From contig NZ_JBOFQF010000031.1 in the NCBI RefSeq assembly GCF_051660745.1, positions 53,100 through 117,099 on the forward strand: a stretch of DNA of 64,000 nucleotides, written 5' to 3'. Below are positions 23,886 to 31,877 of the stretch, one piece after another. Source of the stretch: Segniliparus sp051660745 (GTDB lineage Bacteria; Actinomycetota; Actinomycetes; Mycobacteriales; Mycobacteriaceae). Below the pieces are notes generated by a model, which was not told where the DNA came from, did not search any database, and saw only the letters and a list, made by a program, of their open reading frames with translations. The translations under genes were made by a program, and so were the position numbers. The first letter of the stretch is position 1, and every line of letters begins with the position of its first letter.

Positions 23886-25091
23886 GTGACTTTGATCCAG
23901 CCGGCGTCCGGGCCGTCGCGGGAGCTGGACTCGTGGTTGTCCGCGCACGGCGACGACCTGATCCGGTGGCGGCGGGAGCTGCACGAGCATCCCGAGCTCT
24001 CTCGGCACGAGCACGCGACCACCGCCTTCCTCGAAGGCCAGCTGCGCGCGTTGGGCCTCGAACCGAGGCGACTGCCGGTCGGCGTCGGCCTGGTGTGCGA
24101 CATCGGCCCGTCGCCCGGCGGCGGGCGCGTCGCGCTGCGCGCGGACCTCGACGCCCTGCCGGTCGCGGAGGCCACCGGCCTCGACTTCGCCTCGCGCGTG
24201 GACGGCGTCAGCCACGCCTGCGGCCACGACCTGCACACCACGATCCTGCTCGGCGTCGCGTCGTTCCTCGCCCGCCAGCCGGATCTGCCGATCGGCGTCC
24301 GGCTGATCTTCCAGCCCGCCGAGGAGGTCATGCCGGGCGGCGCCCTCGACGTGGTGGCCGCGGGCGAGCTCGATGGCGTGGAGCGGATCTTCGCGGTGCA
24401 CTGCGACCCGCATCTAGAAGTCGGCAAGGTCGGCGTGAAGGACGGCGCGATCACCTCGGCGGCGGACACCATCCACCTCACGCTCGAGTCCGCGGGCGGC
24501 CACACGTCCCGCCCGCACCTGACCGGCGACCTGGTCTACGCCCTGGGCGCCGTCGTCACCGGCCTGCCGGGCCTGCTCAGCAGGCGGGTCGACCCGCGCA
24601 CCGGCACCGTCGTCACCTTCGGCTCGGCGCACGCGGGCTCCGCGCCGAACGCGATCCCGCAGACCGGCGAGCTCAAGGGCACCGCCCGGACCAGCGACTA
24701 CCGCACCTGGCTGCAGCTTGAGCCGGTGGTCGCCGAGCTCATCCGGGACCTGCTGGCCCCGCTCGGCGTGCGCCACCGGCTGCGCTACCAACGCGGCGTG
24801 CCGCCGGTGGTGAACGACGCGGTCTCCACCGCCCTGTTCGCCTCGTCCGTCGCCCGCCTCGGCGAGGACGCGCTCGCGGAGACGGCGCAGTCCGGCGGGG
24901 GCGAGGACTTCTCCTGGTATCTGGAAGAGGTGCCCGGCGCGATGGCCCGGCTCGGGGTCTGGTCGGGCGAGGGCCCGCAATGCGACATCCACCAGCCCGA
25001 TTTCATCGCGGACGAGCGCGCGCTCGCCGTGGGAGTCCGCCTGTTCGCGGAGCTGGTCTGGGAGACCGCGAGACTGAGAGGACAGGCATGA
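23886..25091 (+). CDS. amiB: M20-family amidohydrolase (AmiB type)
   Basis: 401 aa metal-dependent aminoacylase-like hydrolase. The Zn/Mn site residues appear in HACGHDLHTTI, FQPAEEVMPGG and AVHCDPHLEVG, with a late His in GPQCDIHQPDF; a lid/dimerisation domain follows near residue 185. The GTG start at 23886 has TAGAGT ending 6 nt upstream, so the mRNA is probably leaderless; it diverges from deoD. The stop overlaps fbiA by 4 bp. Amide substrate unknown; mycobacteria have amiB next to deoD/pmmB, but here it also leads the F420 genes. Confidence 0.9.
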   Translation: MTLIQPASGPSRELDSWLSAHGDDLIRWRRELHEHPELSRHEHATTAFLEGQLRALGLEPRRLPVGVGLVCDIGPSPGGGRVALRADLDALPVAEATGLDFASRVDGVSHACGHDLHTTILLGVASFLARQPDLPIGVRLIFQPAEEVMPGGALDVVAAGELDGVERIFAVHCDPHLEVGKVGVKDGAITSAADTIHLTLESAGGHTSRPHLTGDLVYALGAVVTGLPGLLSRRVDPRTGTVVTFGSAHAGSAPNAIPQTGELKGTARTSDYRTWLQLEPVVAELIRDLLAPLGVRHRLRYQRGVPPVVNDAVSTALFASSVARLGEDALAETAQSGGGEDFSWYLEEVPGAMARLGVWSGEGPQCDIHQPDFIADERALAVGVRLFAELVWETARLRGQA

Positions 25092-26062
25092 CGCTGAAAG
25101 TTGCTGTGCTCGCGGGCGGAGTCGGCGGCGCCAAGTTCCTGCTCGGCCTGCGCCATCTGTTGGAGTCGGCGAGCCCTGGCGCGGAGATCGCCGCCGTGGT
25201 CAACGTCGGCGACGACGCCTGGATGCACGGGCTGAAGATCTGCCCGGACCTCGACTCCTGCATGTACACCCTCGGCGACGGGGTGGACGGCGAGCGCGGC
25301 TGGGGGCAGAAGGACGAGACCTACAGCGCGTGGGACGAGCTCAAGGCCTACGGCGTCGAGCCGACCTGGTTCACGCTCGGCGACCGCGACATCGGCACGC
25401 ATCTCGTGCGCTCCCAGATGCTGGCGGCGGGCTACTCGCTCACCGATGTCACCGAGGCGCTCTGCGCCCGCTGGCGGCCACGGGCGCGCCTTTTGCCGGT
25501 CACCGACGACCGCAGCGAGACGCACGTCGTGGTGGCCGACCCCGTGTCGGGCGAGCGCACGGCGATCCACTTCCAGGAATGGTGGGTGAAGCATCGCGCG
25601 AAGCTGCAGACGTTCGGCTTCGCGTTCGTCGGCGCGGAGAAGGCCAAACCGAGCGCGCAGGCGCTCGCCGCCATCCGAGAGGCGGACGCGGTGCTGATCG
25701 CCCCGTCCAACCCGGTGGTGTCGATCGGCGCCATCCTCGCCGTCCCAGGGGTGCGCGGGGCGCTGCGCGAGGCCAAGGCCCCTGTCGTTGGCCTCTCGCC
25801 CATCATCGGCGACAAACCGCTGCGCGGCATGGCCGACATCTGCCTCGCGGCGATCGGCGTTGCCAGCTCGGCCGAGGCGGTCGGCTCGTATTACGGGGCG
25901 CGGTTGGACACGGGGCTGCTGGACGGCTGGCTCGTGCACGAGACCGACCAGGCGCTGATCCCAGGGGTGCGCTCGCTCGCCGTGCCGCTCTTGATGACCG
26001 ATCTCGATGCGACGGCCGCGATGGCCCGCCGCGCGCTGGAGCTGGCTGGAGTGGCGCTATGA
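25088..26062 (+). CDS. fbiA: F420 biosynthesis transferase FbiA
   Basis: 324 aa, the size of mycobacterial FbiA. The N-terminal VAVLAGGVGGAKFLLGLRHLL and the NVGDDAWMHGLKICPDLDSCMYTL region bind Fo and metal; the substrate/phosphate segment SNPVVSIGAILAVPG is intact. FbiA transfers the phospho-enolpyruvyl (or lactyl) moiety to Fo, forming dehydro-F420-0 or F420-0. It is translationally coupled to amiB and fbiB by ATGA overlaps. Fo shares its ribityl-uracil precursor with riboflavin, whose genes lie at 5-10 kb. Confidence 0.96.
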   Translation: MTLKVAVLAGGVGGAKFLLGLRHLLESASPGAEIAAVVNVGDDAWMHGLKICPDLDSCMYTLGDGVDGERGWGQKDETYSAWDELKAYGVEPTWFTLGDRDIGTHLVRSQMLAAGYSLTDVTEALCARWRPRARLLPVTDDRSETHVVVADPVSGERTAIHFQEWWVKHRAKLQTFGFAFVGAEKAKPSAQALAAIREADAVLIAPSNPVVSIGAILAVPGVRGALREAKAPVVGLSPIIGDKPLRGMADICLAAIGVASSAEAVGSYYGARLDTGLLDGWLVHETDQALIPGVRSLAVPLLMTDLDATAAMARRALELAGVAL

Positions 26063-27408
26063 CCCAACACCCGGCGACGGACCACGCCGCTGACGAGCTG
26101 GTGATCTTCCCGCTGCTGGGCCTCCCCGAGTTCCAGCAGGGCGACGACGTGGCCAAGGCCATCGCGGAGGCGACCGCGCTGCGGGACGGCGACGTGCTGG
26201 TGGTGACGTCGAAGATCATCTCGAAGGCCGAGGGCCAGATCGTCCCCGCGCCGTCGGACCCCGAGGAGCGCGACGCGCTGCGCCGGGAGCTCGTCCTCAA
26301 GGAGGCGCGGCGCGTCCTCGCGCAGCGCAACCGGACCCTGATCACCCAGAACCGCCTCGGCATTGTCGCGGCCGCGTCCGGGGTGGACGGGTCGAACCTT
26401 CGGCGAGACGAGCTCGCCCTCTTGCCGGTCGACCCGGACGCGAGCGCGGCGCAGTTGCGGGTGCGGCTGCGCGAGCTCGCGGGCGTCGACGTCGCTGTGG
26501 TCGTCACCGACACCATGGGCCGGGCGTGGCGGATGGGCCAGACCGACGCGGCGATCGGGTCGGCGGGCCTCGCGGTCCTGCACCGCTACGGCGGAGCCTT
26601 CGACGCGCACGGCAACGAGCTGCACGTCACCGAGGTCGCCATCGCCGACGAGCTCGCCGGAGCCGCCGACCTCGTCAAGGGCAAGCTCGGCGGCGTGCCG
26701 GTCGCGGTGGTCCGGGGCTTCTGCCCGCAAGACGACGGCTCCACCGCCCAGGACCTGCAGCGCCCGCTCGAAGAGGACCTCTTCAACCTCGGAGTCGACG
26801 AGGCGATGCGGCTGGGGCGCCTCGACGCGGTCCCGGCGCGGCGCTCGACGCGCCAGTTCTCCGACGAGCCGGTCGACCCGGAGGATGTGCGGTCCTCGGT
26901 CGCGGACGCGCTCACCGCGCCCGCGCCGCACCACACCCATCCGGTCAAGTTCGTGTGGCTGCGCGACCGGGCCCTGCGCGAGCGGCTGCTGGACCGGATG
27001 CGCGCGGCGTGGCGCGCGGACCTCGAATCCGATCCCTTCACCCCCGAGCAGGTCGAGCGCCGTCTCGCCAAGGGCGACATCCTCCTGCGCGCGCCGGAAG
27101 TCGTGCTGCCGTTCCTCGTGCCCGACGGGGCGCACGCCTATCGCGACGCGCGGCGCGGCGACTGCGAGCGGACCATGTTCCTCGTCGCGGGCGGCGCTGC
27201 CGTCCAAGGCTTGCTCGTCTCGCTCGCGGCGCGCGACCTCGGCAGCTGCTGGATCGGCTCGACCATCTTCAGCGCCGACGTGGTGCGGGAAGTCCTTGGC
27301 TTGGACGAGCGCTGGACGCCGCTCGGCGCCGTCGCCGTCGGCCATCCGGCGGGGCCAGCAGGCCCGAGGCCCGAGTGGGACACGGGCCCGTACCTGGTCG
27401 AGCGGTGA
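26059..27408 (+). CDS. fbiB: Bifunctional F420:glutamate ligase / dehydro-F420 reductase FbiB
   Basis: 449 aa two-domain protein like mycobacterial FbiB. The N-terminal CofE domain (to about 245) shows VVTSKIISKAEGQIV, TRTLITQNR-type residues, VTDTMGRAWRMGQTD and the AIGSAG block. It adds gamma-glutamates to F420-0. The C-terminal half is a nitroreductase-fold FMN domain (RRSTRQFSDEPVD, then GSCWIGSTIF), which reduces dehydro-F420-0 and promotes polyglutamylation. ATGA overlap with fbiA and GTGA overlap with the next gene give a four-gene coupled unit. Confidence 0.96.
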   Translation: MTQHPATDHAADELVIFPLLGLPEFQQGDDVAKAIAEATALRDGDVLVVTSKIISKAEGQIVPAPSDPEERDALRRELVLKEARRVLAQRNRTLITQNRLGIVAAASGVDGSNLRRDELALLPVDPDASAAQLRVRLRELAGVDVAVVVTDTMGRAWRMGQTDAAIGSAGLAVLHRYGGAFDAHGNELHVTEVAIADELAGAADLVKGKLGGVPVAVVRGFCPQDDGSTAQDLQRPLEEDLFNLGVDEAMRLGRLDAVPARRSTRQFSDEPVDPEDVRSSVADALTAPAPHHTHPVKFVWLRDRALRERLLDRMRAAWRADLESDPFTPEQVERRLAKGDILLRAPEVVLPFLVPDGAHAYRDARRGDCERTMFLVAGGAAVQGLLVSLAARDLGSCWIGSTIFSADVVREVLGLDERWTPLGAVAVGHPAGPAGPRPEWDTGPYLVER

Positions 27409-28034
27409 TCGACCAGGACGAGTTGGAACGCGCGCGGCAGGCGTGGGCTGCGCATTGGCCCGATGAACGGCCGATCGGGCATCACATCCGGAACTTCGCG
27501 CCCGGCCGCCACATCCGATTTCACTCGCTGCCGCAGAGCAAGCAGTACACGGACACCCCGGAGGAGCTCGGTGTCCTCCTGGATCGGCACAACACGCTCT
27601 TTGGCGAGTTCTTCGCGCCGGACGAGGAGCTGTTCTTCGTGTTCCCGACCGTCGAGCCAGCCGACCCGGACTCGGCGATCGTCATCTACGGCAACCCTGT
27701 CCCGGAGGAAACCGTCCCAGGCTGCCAGCTCTGGTTCCGCGCGCCGCCGGACGAGGACGAGGACTTCGAGACCGTCTACGACTTCCATATCGCGAAGGTC
27801 CGCTGGCGGCGAGGCGCGTTCGACGCCCAGCTGCGCGATGTCGACCGCGAGATCCTGTGGGGAGTGATTATCGCCGACGCGGGCTTCACCCGGCTCGCGC
27901 ATCCGTATGACGGCGGGCTCGACCTGCTCGTCCCGACCGAAGCCGAAGCGCTGGCGTTGCGCTCGCGCTATCGCGAGTGGGCAGTGGACTGCCCGTGCTG
28001 GCAGGACGACGGCTCGGGGCCCGAGACCGATTGA
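27405..28034 (+). CDS. DUF3885-like protein
   Basis: 209 aa from GTG 27405, overlapping the fbiB stop by 4 bp. The GHHIRNFAPGRHIRFHSLPQSKQY segment, a block near LLDRHNTLFGEFF, and a C-terminal W-x10-Y region match what I know as DUF3885, a bacterial family with no known reaction. It is soluble, acidic and ends in CPCWQDDGSGPETD with two cysteines. Coupling to fbiB suggests but does not show an F420-related job. The 3' end overlaps the convergent permease gene by 67 bp. Confidence 0.7.
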   Translation: MIDQDELERARQAWAAHWPDERPIGHHIRNFAPGRHIRFHSLPQSKQYTDTPEELGVLLDRHNTLFGEFFAPDEELFFVFPTVEPADPDSAIVIYGNPVPEETVPGCQLWFRAPPDEDEDFETVYDFHIAKVRWRRGAFDAQLRDVDREILWGVIIADAGFTRLAHPYDGGLDLLVPTEAEALALRSRYREWAVDCPCWQDDGSGPETD

Positions 28035-28957
28035 GGCTTCGCGCCAGAGCCTTGCGCCCGCGCTTCCCCCGCGCGCCAGCGGGTCTCGACGCGTTGTCCC
28101 CAGCCCGTCGCCGCCAACGTCACCACCGCGCCGACGAGCGCGAGCGCCGTGAGCCGCTCGCCACCGAGCGCGATCCCTGCGGCCACCGCCCACACCGGCT
28201 CGGTGCCCATCAAGAGGCTCGCCCGAGTGGCCGATGTGCGGGTGATCGCCCAGAGCTGGAGCAGGAAGGCCAAAAACGTGCAGCCGACGACCAGGATCAG
28301 GGCGTAGACCCACTGCGTCGCGGAGAGGCCCCGCACCAACGACGGCAGCGCCTCCCGGCTGATCAGCGTGAACAGCAGCGCGTTCAGACACGACTGCATC
28401 AAGGTGAGCGCAAAGACGCCGACGTCGCGGCCGGCCGTCAATCTGCCGCTCAGCACGACCAACGCCGATCGGGTGAACGCCGCGCCGAGCACCATGAGAT
28501 CGCCGATGTTGGGCCGAGCGAGCCCTCGGGAGCCGATCATGACCGCGACGCCGAGCACCGCGAGGAACGCGGCGACGTAATACAGCCCCGGCAACGGTCT
28601 CCGGAGCAGGAAGCCCTCGGCGATCGGGGCGATCACGATGGCGAGGGACACGATGACGCCCGCGTTCGTCGCGGTCGTGTGCGCCACCGCGTTCGTCTCC
28701 AAGAGGAGCGTCACGGCCTGGACGAGGCCGAGCGCGCCGCCGATCCAGAGCACGTCCCTGTTCAGCCTCGACCGCGTGGCGAGCACGACGATCAGCAGCA
28801 GGGCCGCCGAGGGGATGAACCGCAGCGCCAAGATCGCGGCCGCCCCGCCCGCGCCCGTGAGCTCTTTCGTCGCGAGGTAGCTCAAGCCCCACATCGCGGC
28901 GACCGCGAGCAAAGCGATGTCAGCCGGCCGCGACCGTCCCGTTTGCGATTGCCCCAA
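27968..28957 (-). CDS. EamA/DMT-family transporter
   Basis: 329 aa with ten predicted membrane helices in two five-helix repeats, characteristic of drug/metabolite exporters. Conserved features are the first-helix AAMWGLSYLATKE and the end of the second repeat GTEPVWAVAAGIALGGERLTALALVGAVVTLAA. The C-terminal 45 residues are a hydrophilic tail. The start is TTG (28957), and no upstream ATG or GTG fits. Substrate unknown. It converges on the DUF3885-like gene. Confidence 0.88.
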   Translation of the reverse strand: MGQSQTGRSRPADIALLAVAAMWGLSYLATKELTGAGGAAAILALRFIPSAALLLIVVLATRSRLNRDVLWIGGALGLVQAVTLLLETNAVAHTTATNAGVIVSLAIVIAPIAEGFLLRRPLPGLYYVAAFLAVLGVAVMIGSRGLARPNIGDLMVLGAAFTRSALVVLSGRLTAGRDVGVFALTLMQSCLNALLFTLISREALPSLVRGLSATQWVYALILVVGCTFLAFLLQLWAITRTSATRASLLMGTEPVWAVAAGIALGGERLTALALVGAVVTLAATGWGQRVETRWRAGEARAQGSGAKPQSVSGPEPSSCQHGQSTAHSR

Positions 28958-29031
28958 TCGGCGCGCCCTCCCTCGTGCCTGCCAAGCCCTTGCGGCGAGG
29001 CTGTCGGGCCGACCTTAGCAGGCGCGACGGC

Positions 29032-29166
29032 TCAGCGGCGGCGGGGAAGCACTGCGAGCGGAGACTGCAACGCCATCGACCACGCGCGCTCCCTCGGGGT
29101 CAAGTTCATGGCGGCCCGAACCCAACGGCGCATGCGGCCCTCATGGTGGGATCGAACAACAGACAT
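29032..29166 (-). CDS. 44-aa basic protein, paralog of the broken gene at 29337-29531
   Basis: ATG 29166 has AAGGAG 6 nt upstream. The 44-residue product is strongly basic, with RRWVRAAMNLTPRERAWS then MALQSPLAVLPRRR. The same pattern (ARWLRAAAFMSGEERALA then QAMQTPLAVIKPV) is in the frame 170 bp upstream, so the two are paralogs, which supports it being a real gene. A promoter is at 29210-29238. The family is unknown to me; the small size, charge and Trp suggest a nucleic-acid or membrane interaction, which is a guess. Confidence 0.6.
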   Translation of the reverse strand: MSVVRSHHEGRMRRWVRAAMNLTPRERAWSMALQSPLAVLPRRR

Positions 29167-29209
29167 CTCGTACTCCTTCTCACGCCGCCTGTGCGGCACT
29201 TGGCCCACC

Positions 29210-29238
29210 ATCATGCAAGAACAATGCCAGGTAGTCAA
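29210..29238 (-). promoter_or_regulatory. Promoter of the 44-aa gene
   Basis: Minus strand TTGACT (29238-29233), 17-bp spacer, CATGAT (29215-29210). A transcript starting near 29203 would have a 37-nt leader with the AAGGAG site. Confidence 0.5.
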
Positions 29239-29282
29239 GGGGCAAACGCGAAATGAACAGAAAGTAAACGATATTTTTATCT

Positions 29283-29325
29283 GCCCTGTTCGGGGGCTTG
29301 GCCGGGCCGGGCCCCCGAACAGGGC
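29283..29325. terminator. 15-bp perfect stem-loop terminator
   Basis: GCCCTGTTCGGGGGC (29283-29297) pairs perfectly with GCCCCCGAACAGGGC (29311-29325). It starts 12 bp after the stop of the small gene at 29337-29531. No U-run follows, as is common in high-GC actinobacteria. Confidence 0.75.
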
Positions 29326-29336
29326 GCGACAAAGGC

Positions 29337-29531
29337 CTAACGACCGCGCGTGTTCACGGGCTTGATGACGGCGAGCGGGGTCTGCATGGCCTGGGCGAGC
29401 GCACGCTCCTCGCCGCTCATGAACGCGGCGGCGCGCAGCCAGCGGGCCGCGTGGCGGCAGCGGTCCGAAAAGGCCTGCTCGAAAGCGGCGCGGATGTGGT
29501 TGGGCTAGGCGTGGTGGTTGAGGAAAGCCAT
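29337..29531 (-). pseudogene. Small paralog gene with in-frame amber codon at position 9
   Basis: ATG 29531 has a textbook AAGGAG 6 nt upstream. The frame reads MAFLNHHA, then TAG (29507-29505), then PNHIRAAFEQAFSDRCRH and ARWLRAAAFMSGEERALA up to a TAG at 29339. The post-stop part is similar to the 44-aa neighbour (W-[LV]-R-A-A, RA, Q-[ST]-P-L-A-V). No start codon with a ribosome-binding site follows the amber until an ATG 27 codons from the end. I infer a recent nonsense mutation in a gene of about 64 codons. Read-through or a sequencing error are alternatives. Confidence 0.6.
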
Positions 29532-29587
29532 GGCCTTCTCCTTTCGGAGTGGGCGGCTTGGCTCGCGAGAGGCGCTATCGCCAAAAA

Positions 29588-29665
29588 TCAGGAGTCGTCG
29601 CGAGCAAACCGAAGACGGGCGGATGGGAGCTGGGGCATGGTCTGTCTATGACCAGAACTACTCAT
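29588..29665 (-). CDS. Possible 25-aa peptide with a perfect Shine-Dalgarno
   Basis: AAGGAGGTGA lies directly upstream of ATG 29665, complementary to the full 16S 3' end. The frame encodes MSSSGHRQTMPQLPSARLRF plus five residues and stops 56 bp before the small-gene start at 29531. It may be a leader peptide for the small-gene cluster. There is no homology to support it beyond the binding site and spacing. Confidence 0.35.
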   Translation of the reverse strand: MSSSGHRQTMPQLPSARLRFARDDS

Positions 29666-29784
29666 CAGTCCCTCACCTCCTTCGGTTCGGTCGCATCTCG
29701 CGAGGCTTTCTTCCATGGTGGCCCCGGGCCACAAGCCTGTCAAGCTGCGCAAAGTGTGAAATGGCCGACGATGCGCCCACAATC

Positions 29785-29895
29785 CCGAGGCGGTCAGGCG
29801 GATGCATCGCAAGGCGTACCGAGCCGTGGCGCACGGAGGCGGTGTGGGTACGCGAGGCGAGGAACAACGCAGCGAGGCGCCGCCTGAGCCCTCGG
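29785..29895 (+). repeat. Dispersed palindromic element, copy C
   Basis: 111 bp. Outer stem CCGAGG/CCTCGG and inner stem CAGGCGG/CCGCCTG; the core contains CGCAAGGCG, GGAGGCGG, GGTACGCGAGG and AACGCAGCG. The second internal stem reads GCC/GGC where copies A and B read GGC/GCC. It ends 1 bp before the manC stop codon on the other strand, so it forms the 3' border of manC. Confidence 0.75.
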
Positions 29896-29896
29896 A

Positions 29897-30970
29897 TCAG
29901 ACGTCGGAGGAGAAGCGCAACCCACCGTCGGGGATCGACACGCCCGGCCAGACCCTGGCCCCGGAGAGCAGTTCGCAACGGGCGCCGATCTGCGCGCCGT
30001 CGCCGATCACCGCGTCCCTGATCAGCGCGCGAGGGCCGATCCGCACCCCGAAACCGAGGATGGACCGTTCGACGACCGCACCGGCCTCCACCTTCGCGCC
30101 GTCGAAGACCACCGCGCCGTCCAGGCGGGCGCCCGCGCCGATCTCCACCCCGCGACCGAGCGCGGTGCCGCCGATGACCAGGGCGCCGGGGGCGACGCTC
30201 GACCCCTCCGGGACCAGCGCCTCGCCCCGCGCGCCGCCAAGCACCGGCGACGGCGCGATGCCGCGCACCAAATCCGCCGAGCCGCGCACGAAGTCCTCCG
30301 GCACCCCCATGTCCCGCCAATAGCCGTTGTCGACGTGGCCGTACACCTTGCCCTTGGCGACAAGGCCGGGGAAGACCTCGCGCTCGATCGACACCGCGCG
30401 CCCGGTCGGGATCGACTCGATCACCTCGCGCTTGAACACGTAGCAGCCCGCGTTGATCTGGTCGGTCGGCGGGGCCTCGGTCTTCTCCAGGAACGCCTTC
30501 ACCTTGCCCTCGCCGTCGGTGACGACGCAGCCGTAAGCCCGAGGGTCGAGCACCCTTGTGAGCAGCAGGGTCGCATCCGCGTTGGTCTCCTGGTGCCGGG
30601 CGACCAGCGCCCCGAGGTCCGCGCCGGAGAGCACGTCCCCGTTGAAGACCAGGATCGTCGGCGCGTCGAGGGACCCATAGGCGTTGCGCAGGCCGCCGCC
30701 GGTGCCGAGCGGCTCGCTCTCGCTCACGTATTGCAGCTCGAGGCCGAGCTTGGAGCCGTCGCCGAAATGCTCGTGGAACGCTTCGGCGCGATACGAGGTG
30801 CCGATGACCACACGGGTCACGCCGATCTCGGCGATCCTGCTGAGCAGGTGGCTCAAGAACGGCACGCCAGCCGTGTGCAGCATCGGCTTGGGCGAGGTCA
30901 GGGTGAGCGGGCGCAGCCGTGTGCCCATGCCTCCTGCCAACACCACCGCTTGCACTGCGTTGTCGCTCAT
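29897..30970 (-). CDS. manC: Mannose-1-phosphate guanylyltransferase
   Basis: 357 aa nucleotidyltransferase. The N-terminal VVLAGGMGTRLRPLTLTSPKPM is the pyrophosphorylase signature, with FNGDVLSG as metal site and GYWRDMGVPEDFV. From about residue 250 a left-handed beta-helix of isoleucine-patch hexapeptides follows (VIGGTALGRGVEIGAGA). It makes GDP-mannose for lipomannan, PIMs and glycolipids. Position next to wbbL and rmlD matches Mycobacterium (there called manB or manC). The start has a 13-bp gap from wbbL, so it is the third gene of that unit. Confidence 0.92.
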   Translation of the reverse strand: MSDNAVQAVVLAGGMGTRLRPLTLTSPKPMLHTAGVPFLSHLLSRIAEIGVTRVVIGTSYRAEAFHEHFGDGSKLGLELQYVSESEPLGTGGGLRNAYGSLDAPTILVFNGDVLSGADLGALVARHQETNADATLLLTRVLDPRAYGCVVTDGEGKVKAFLEKTEAPPTDQINAGCYVFKREVIESIPTGRAVSIEREVFPGLVAKGKVYGHVDNGYWRDMGVPEDFVRGSADLVRGIAPSPVLGGARGEALVPEGSSVAPGALVIGGTALGRGVEIGAGARLDGAVVFDGAKVEAGAVVERSILGFGVRIGPRALIRDAVIGDGAQIGARCELLSGARVWPGVSIPDGGLRFSSDV

Positions 30971-30983
30971 GCGCTCACCTTCT

Positions 30984-31877
30984 CTACTCTGCCGCTCCTC
31001 GCCGAGCGATCACAATCTTGGCCCGCAACCCTAGACCACAGCGCACTGCGAGCCGTAACGGAGCCTGCCACGCCGCGGCGTGGCGGTCGGCGAAGAAACG
31101 ATACGCGCTGTCGTGGTGCGCGCGCAGCATCCGCGCCGGATGGCGTTTCGTGGAATGCCCTTGCTCGTGGAGCACGCGCGCGCCCGGCACATACACGTTC
31201 GCCCACCCCGCCCCGGCCAGCCGGTCGCCGAGGTCCACGTCCTCCAGGTACATGAAATACCGCTCGTCGAACCCTCCGACCTGGTCGAACGCGGACCTGC
31301 GCAGCAGGAGGCACGCTCCGGAGAGCCAGCCCGCCTCGCGCTCCGATGGCTCCTCGTCCCGGCGCAGATAGCGCCTCGTCCACGGGTTCGTGCGCCACAC
31401 GCCGACGAGGACCGCGTGCATCGCGCCGAGGAACAAAGTCGGGACCGCCCGCGCGGACGGGTACACCGAGCCGTCCGGATCGCTGATGAGCGGGCCGAAC
31501 GCCCCGGCGCGCGGCCAGCGCCGGGCCGCTTCGAGGAGCGCGTCGATACTGCCCTCGGCCCAGACCACGTCCGGGTTCGCCACGAGGTAGAACTCCGCGT
31601 CGCCCACGAGCTCCCGGACCTTGGCCGCGCCCAGGTTCGCCCCCCGCCCGAAGCCCAGGTTCTCGCCCGACTCCACCAGCACGGCGTTCGGGTGCTTCGC
31701 CGCCGCGGCTTGCGGAGCCCCGTCGACCGAGCCGTTGTCCACCATGACGACCAGCGGATCGGCCTTCGTCGCCGCCGCGACGCTGGCCAAGAATTCCTCA
31801 AGGTGCTTGCCCGGCGAGTAGGTCACCGTGACGATTGCGAATTTCTGCGATCCCCCCGTGCCGCCCGCGACCGTCAT
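30984..31877 (-). CDS. wbbL: Rhamnosyltransferase WbbL, arabinogalactan linker synthesis
   Basis: 297 aa GT2-family transferase. It adds rhamnose to GlcNAc-PP-decaprenol, building the linkage unit between peptidoglycan and arabinogalactan. Visible are FAIVTVTYSPGKHLEEFL, the nucleotide/metal motifs VVMVDNGSVDG and YLVANPDVVW, and the catalytic region GWLSGACLLLRRSAFDQVGGFDERYFMYLEDVDL. It starts at ATG 31877, overlapping the rmlD stop by 4 bp (ATGA). The rmlD-wbbL-manC order is as in M. tuberculosis. Confidence 0.95.
   Translation of the reverse strand: MTVAGGTGGSQKFAIVTVTYSPGKHLEEFLASVAAATKADPLVVMVDNGSVDGAPQAAAAKHPNAVLVESGENLGFGRGANLGAAKVRELVGDAEFYLVANPDVVWAEGSIDALLEAARRWPRAGAFGPLISDPDGSVYPSARAVPTLFLGAMHAVLVGVWRTNPWTRRYLRRDEEPSEREAGWLSGACLLLRRSAFDQVGGFDERYFMYLEDVDLGDRLAGAGWANVYVPGARVLHEQGHSTKRHPARMLRAHHDSAYRFFADRHAAAWQAPLRLAVRCGLGLRAKIVIARRGAAE

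Noticed and set aside
28976..29031. Possible sixth copy of the palindromic element
   Set aside because: GCCTGC/GCAGGC arms are present, but the core words (GATGCAAGGC, AACGC-GCAGA) are absent.
29505..29507. TAG as a recoded (pyrrolysine or selenocysteine-like) codon
   Set aside because: TAG recoding needs pyl genes not expected in this group; a plain nonsense mutation is simpler.
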